Source: Streptococcus suis
Lineage (GTDB): Bacteria; Bacillota; Bacilli; Lactobacillales; Streptococcaceae
Length of the DNA stretch: 64,000 nucleotides
Assembly (NCBI GenBank): GCA_002831545.1
Contig: CP025095.1
Span: forward strand, 682,001-746,000
Direction: 5' to 3'
Below are positions 60,880 through 64,000 of this stretch, in pieces (the first letter of the stretch is position 1; each line of letters begins with the position of its first letter). Position numbers and translations under genes: made by a program. The notes beneath the pieces were generated by a model. The model was not told the DNA's origin and searched no databases. It worked only from the letters and a program-made list of their open reading frames with translations.

Positions 60880-61257
60880 ATGAAAACGATTCACACAGGT
60901 AAGGCACCTGCAGCAATTGGCCCATACGTTCAAGGGAAGGTTGTTGGAAATTTCCTATTTGCCTCTGGTCAGGTTCCTCTCTCACCTGAAACTGGTGAAG
61001 TGGTTGGTGAAACCATTCAGGAGCAGACTGAGCAAGTCCTGAAAAATATTGCAGCAATTTTATCAGAAGCAGGAACAGACTTTGACCATGTGGTGAAAAC
61101 AACTTGTTTCCTAAAAGATATGAATGATTTTGTAGCCTTTAACGAAGTTTATAAAACAGCCTTTTCAGCGGATTTTCCAGCTCGTTCAGCGGTGGAAGTT
61201 GCACGCTTGCCACGTGATGTTAAGGTTGAGATTGAAGTTATTGCAGTTATTGATTAG
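60880..61257 (+). CDS. ridA: RidA family enamine/imine deaminase
   Basis: A 125-residue trimeric protein that hydrolyses reactive 2-aminoacrylate and similar imines. The family blocks APAAIGPYVQGKVVGNFLFASGQVPLSPETGE, TTCFLKDMNDFVAFNEVY and the active-site Arg in PARSAVEVARLPRDVKVEIEVIAV are complete. It is the first gene of the small cluster with rapZ-yvcK-whiA, 21 bases before rapZ. Confidence 0.94.
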   Translation: MKTIHTGKAPAAIGPYVQGKVVGNFLFASGQVPLSPETGEVVGETIQEQTEQVLKNIAAILSEAGTDFDHVVKTTCFLKDMNDFVAFNEVYKTAFSADFPARSAVEVARLPRDVKVEIEVIAVID

Positions 61258-61278
61258 AAGAGAAAAGGAGGGAATGTC

Positions 61279-62166
61279 ATGTCGGACAAACTCCATTTAG
61301 TAATTGTGACAGGGATGTCGGGAGCTGGTAAGACGGTAGCAATTCAGTCTTTTGAAGACTTGGGTTATTTTACCATTGACAATATGCCACCGACTCTCTT
61401 GCCAAAGTTTTTAGAGTTGATTCGTCATAGCCAGGATAACAATAAGATTGCTCTTGTTGTAGATATGCGGAGTCGCTCCTTCTTCTCGGAGATTCGAGAG
61501 GTGTTGGATGAGATTGAGGGGGCAGAGGATTTAGATTTTAAAGTCCTATTCTTGGATGCGACGGATAGTGAATTGGTTGCTCGCTATAAAGAAACTCGTC
61601 GTTCCCATCCTTTGGCGGCTGATGGTCGTGTTTTGGACGGGATTCAGCTAGAGCGTGAACTTTTGGCTCCCTTGAAAAATATGAGCCAGAATGTCATTGA
61701 CACGACTGAGCTGACACCTCGTAATCTCCGTATGGCAATCTCAGAGCAGTTTGCTAGTCAGGACAACCAACCATCCTTCCGTGTGGAAGTCATGTCTTTT
61801 GGTTTCAAATATGGTCTGCCTCTGGATGCGGACTTGGTCTTTGATGTGCGTTTCTTGCCAAATCCTTATTATCAGAAAGAATTACGAAATCTGACTGGTC
61901 TGGATGCTCCCGTCTTTGATTATGTTATGGACCACCAGGAATCTGAAGAATTTTACAGCCACCTTATCGGCTTGATTGAGCCAATTCTTCCTGGTTACCA
62001 GAAGGAAGGAAAATCAGTTCTAACGATTGCCGTTGGTTGCACGGGCGGTCAACATAGAAGCGTAGCCTTTGCTAAACGCTTGGCAGATGATTTGGAGAAA
62101 AACTGGATTGTCAATCGTAGCCATCGCGATAAGGACAGACGGAAGGAGACGGTCAACCGCTCATGA
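61279..62166 (+). CDS. rapZ: RapZ/YvcJ nucleotide-binding protein
   Basis: A 295-residue P-loop protein: [20 protein letters not shown] (Walker A), [30 protein letters not shown] and the C-terminal [23 protein letters not shown] domain. In Gram-positives it binds GTP or sugar nucleotides (YvcJ), and in E. coli it adapts RNase E for GlmZ. It overlaps yvcK by four bases in the conserved yvcJ-yvcK-whiA order. Confidence 0.94.
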   Translation: MSDKLHLVIVTGMSGAGKTVAIQSFEDLGYFTIDNMPPTLLPKFLELIRHSQDNNKIALVVDMRSRSFFSEIREVLDEIEGAEDLDFKVLFLDATDSELVARYKETRRSHPLAADGRVLDGIQLERELLAPLKNMSQNVIDTTELTPRNLRMAISEQFASQDNQPSFRVEVMSFGFKYGLPLDADLVFDVRFLPNPYYQKELRNLTGLDAPVFDYVMDHQESEEFYSHLIGLIEPILPGYQKEGKSVLTIAVGCTGGQHRSVAFAKRLADDLEKNWIVNRSHRDKDRRKETVNRS

Positions 62167-63137
62167 GAAAACCAAAGATTACAGTTATCGGGGGCGGAAC
62201 GGGAATTCCAGTCATTTTGAAGAGTTTGCGGGATAAGGATGTAGAGATTACCGCTATCGTGACGGTAGCTGATGACGGAGGATCTTCGGGGGAAATCCGC
62301 CAGGCTTTGCAGGTGACCCCTCCAGGTGATTTGCGTAACGTCCTATTGGCTATGTCGGATATGCCCAAACTTTATGAACAAATTTTCCAGTATCGTTTTG
62401 CGGATTCAGATGGACCCTTGGCTGGTCATCCACTAGGGAATCTCATCATTGCTGGCATTTCAGAAATGCAGGGTTCAACCTACAATGCGATGAGGTTGTT
62501 GACGCGCTTTTTCCATACGACAGGGCGGATTTATCCATCTAGCGAACAGGCCTTGACTCTTCATGCTATTTTTACAGATGGGACCGAGGTAGCAGGTGAG
62601 AGCAAGATTTCCAAGCATAATGGGATGATTGATCATGTCTATGTGACAAATTCTTATAACGATGATGAACCGAAAGCCAGTCGCCAGGTGGTTGAAACGA
62701 TTATGGAAAGTGACATGATCGTACTTGGACCGGGTTCTCTTTTTACCTCAATCTTGCCGAATCTGATGATTTCTGACATTGGCAAAGCCCTAAAAGAAAC
62801 CAAGGCTGAAGTGACCTATGTGTGCAACATTATGACCCAACGGGGAGAGACTGAGTTTTTCTCAGATGCGGACCATGTGGCGGTTCTCAATGCACACCTA
62901 GCTGAACAATTCATTGATACAGTTTTGGTCAATATTGAGCCGGTTCCACAAGAGTATATGAATAGCAACCAGTTTGATGAATACTTGGTACAGGTAAAAC
63001 ACGATTTTGCAGGTTTGCAAAAACAGGCTAATCGTGTGATTTCTTCGAATTTTCTTCGTTTGGAAAATGGCGGAGCTTTCCATGATGGTGACTTGGTGGT
63101 AGAAGAGTTGCTCAAGATTTTGCAGGTGCGGCCATGA
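62163..63137 (+). CDS. yvcK: YvcK gluconeogenesis/cell-envelope factor
   Basis: A 324-residue UPF0052/CofD-like protein: [17 protein letters not shown] at the nucleotide-binding site, [41 protein letters not shown]. YvcK is needed for growth on gluconeogenic sources and localises in a helical pattern in Bacillus; it binds UDP-sugars. It starts inside rapZ and overlaps whiA by four bases (ATGA). Confidence 0.94.
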   Translation: MRKPKITVIGGGTGIPVILKSLRDKDVEITAIVTVADDGGSSGEIRQALQVTPPGDLRNVLLAMSDMPKLYEQIFQYRFADSDGPLAGHPLGNLIIAGISEMQGSTYNAMRLLTRFFHTTGRIYPSSEQALTLHAIFTDGTEVAGESKISKHNGMIDHVYVTNSYNDDEPKASRQVVETIMESDMIVLGPGSLFTSILPNLMISDIGKALKETKAEVTYVCNIMTQRGETEFFSDADHVAVLNAHLAEQFIDTVLVNIEPVPQEYMNSNQFDEYLVQVKHDFAGLQKQANRVISSNFLRLENGGAFHDGDLVVEELLKILQVRP

Positions 63138-64000
63138 GTTTTACAGTACAAGTAAAGGAAGAATTGCTGCTTCAGTCTAGCTCAAATAAGAGCGAGCTAT
63201 CTGCTATTATCAAATTATCAGGTAGTTTGGGCTTAGCTTCATCAGGTTTGACTCTTTCTATCAGCACGGAAAATGCAAAGATTGCCCGTCACATTTATGA
63301 ACTGTTACTCCATTTCTACCAGATTAAGGCTGAGATTCGCCATCATCAAAAACCTAATCTCAAAAAGAACCGTGTGTATGCAGTTTTGATAGAAGACGGC
63401 GTGAATGAGATATTGAACGATTTGCATTTGGCTGATAGCTTCTTTGGATTAGAGACGGGGATTTCTCCCTTGGTTTTGGAAAATGATTCGTGGAGTCAAG
63501 CCTATCTTCGTGGAGCATTTTTAGCGGCAGGCTCTGTTAAGGATCCTGAAAAAGGAAAATACCAGCTTGAAATAGCTTCTGTCTATAGTGACCATGCCAA
63601 TGACCTGGCCAATCTGATGCAGAAATTTCTTTTGGATGCCAAAGTCATTGAGCGAAGTAAGGGAACCATTACCTATCTGCAACGTGCAGAGGACATTATG
63701 GATTTTCTTTTGGTGATTGGAGCAGAAGAGACAAAGACAGAATTTGAGAATGTTAAATTGCTTCGTGAGGCTCGCAATGACCTAAATCGAGCTACAAATG
63801 CGGAAGCCGCTAATATTGCAAAGACGGTCAATGCTAGTATGAAAACAATCAATAATATTATCAAAATTATGGATACTATCGGTCTAGATCAGTTGTCAGG
63901 TGACTTGCAGGAGATTGCCCAGTTGCGAATTCAGCATCCAGACTATTCCATTCAGCAATTGGCGGATAGTCTAACGGTACCGATCACTAAAAGTGGTGTC
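63134..64000 (+). CDS. whiA: WhiA sporulation/cell-division regulator, 3' end outside window
   Basis: The first 289 codons of WhiA; about 14 residues are missing at the window edge given the usual length of about 303. The N-terminal LAGLIDADG-like domain is seen in [19 protein letters not shown], followed by the C-terminal HTH ([24 protein letters not shown]). WhiA links chromosome segregation and division in Firmicutes. The start ATG 63134 overlaps the yvcK stop, as in other Firmicutes. Confidence 0.94.
   Translation, partial: MSFTVQVKEELLLQSSSNKSELSAIIKLSGSLGLASSGLTLSISTENAKIARHIYELLLHFYQIKAEIRHHQKPNLKKNRVYAVLIEDGVNEILNDLHLADSFFGLETGISPLVLENDSWSQAYLRGAFLAAGSVKDPEKGKYQLEIASVYSDHANDLANLMQKFLLDAKVIERSKGTITYLQRAEDIMDFLLVIGAEETKTEFENVKLLREARNDLNRATNAEAANIAKTVNASMKTINNIIKIMDTIGLDQLSGDLQEIAQLRIQHPDYSIQQLADSLTVPITKSGV

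Overview
The window looks like a piece of a Streptococcus suis (or very close relative) chromosome. The gene set is Firmicute and streptococcal. The left flank of the capsule locus has the order DegV protein, divergent MocR-type regulator, YaaA and then the wzg-wzd-wze-wzh capsule regulatory genes, which matches the orfZ-orfY-orfX flank known for S. suis cps loci. The YSIRK-type M26 metalloproteases with an N-terminal LPxTG fit the same genus. I cannot assign a serotype from sequence alone.

Layout. 1-12482: two tandem M26 (IgA1-protease family) zinc metalloproteases, the first cut by the window edge, the second with long G5-like DNA repeats. 12483-12807: non-coding stretch holding a candidate structured RNA with its own -10 box and terminator. 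12808-15328: an ISL3-family element with 8-bp target repeats, itself interrupted by an IS630-family element. 15389-26446: housekeeping genes (phoH, an M13 lipoprotein peptidase, an MBL hydrolase, dinG, proBAC, a TetR regulator, degV). 26458-26611: a 154-bp MITE-like repeat whose ends match the IS630 ends; an inverted second copy lies at 53990-54142. 26702-28814: MocR regulator and yaaA.

28920-53943: a complete capsule (cps) locus of the Wzx/Wzy type. It starts with wzg/wzd/wze/wzh. It then has a CapD/WbpM-type 4,6-dehydratase, a class II Fic protein, a PglC-like initial phosphosugar transferase, a short-chain epimerase/reductase, three glycosyltransferases, an acetyltransferase, Wzy, a TupA-like ATP-grasp protein and Wzx. 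A phosphocholine-type module follows (LicD, a LicC-LicA fusion, a DMT permease, LicC) together with UDP-glucuronate genes. One of these is a UDP-glucose dehydrogenase with an N-terminal HTH domain and a perfect palindrome over its promoter. The locus ends with mobile-element debris, an Rpn-family nuclease gene and glf. My inferred capsule has a 6-deoxy-amino sugar as first residue, uronic acid, galactofuranose and a phosphocholine-like substituent, possibly with amide-linked amino acids.

54197-64000: a MarR/NADPH-FMN reductase pair, a TseB-like protein with an aspartate aminotransferase and asnS, a RelBE-type toxin-antitoxin pair, a hairpin-rich intergenic stretch, a MATE transporter, ridA, and the conserved rapZ-yvcK-whiA cluster (whiA cut by the window end).

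No tRNA, rRNA or CRISPR array was seen. The most notable items are the HTH-UDP-glucose dehydrogenase fusion with its operator-like palindrome, the phosphocholine and ATP-grasp modules in the capsule locus, the Fic gene inside the capsule operon, the nested insertion sequences with matching MITEs, a group IIC intron scar inside an ISL3 end, and the candidate non-coding RNA.
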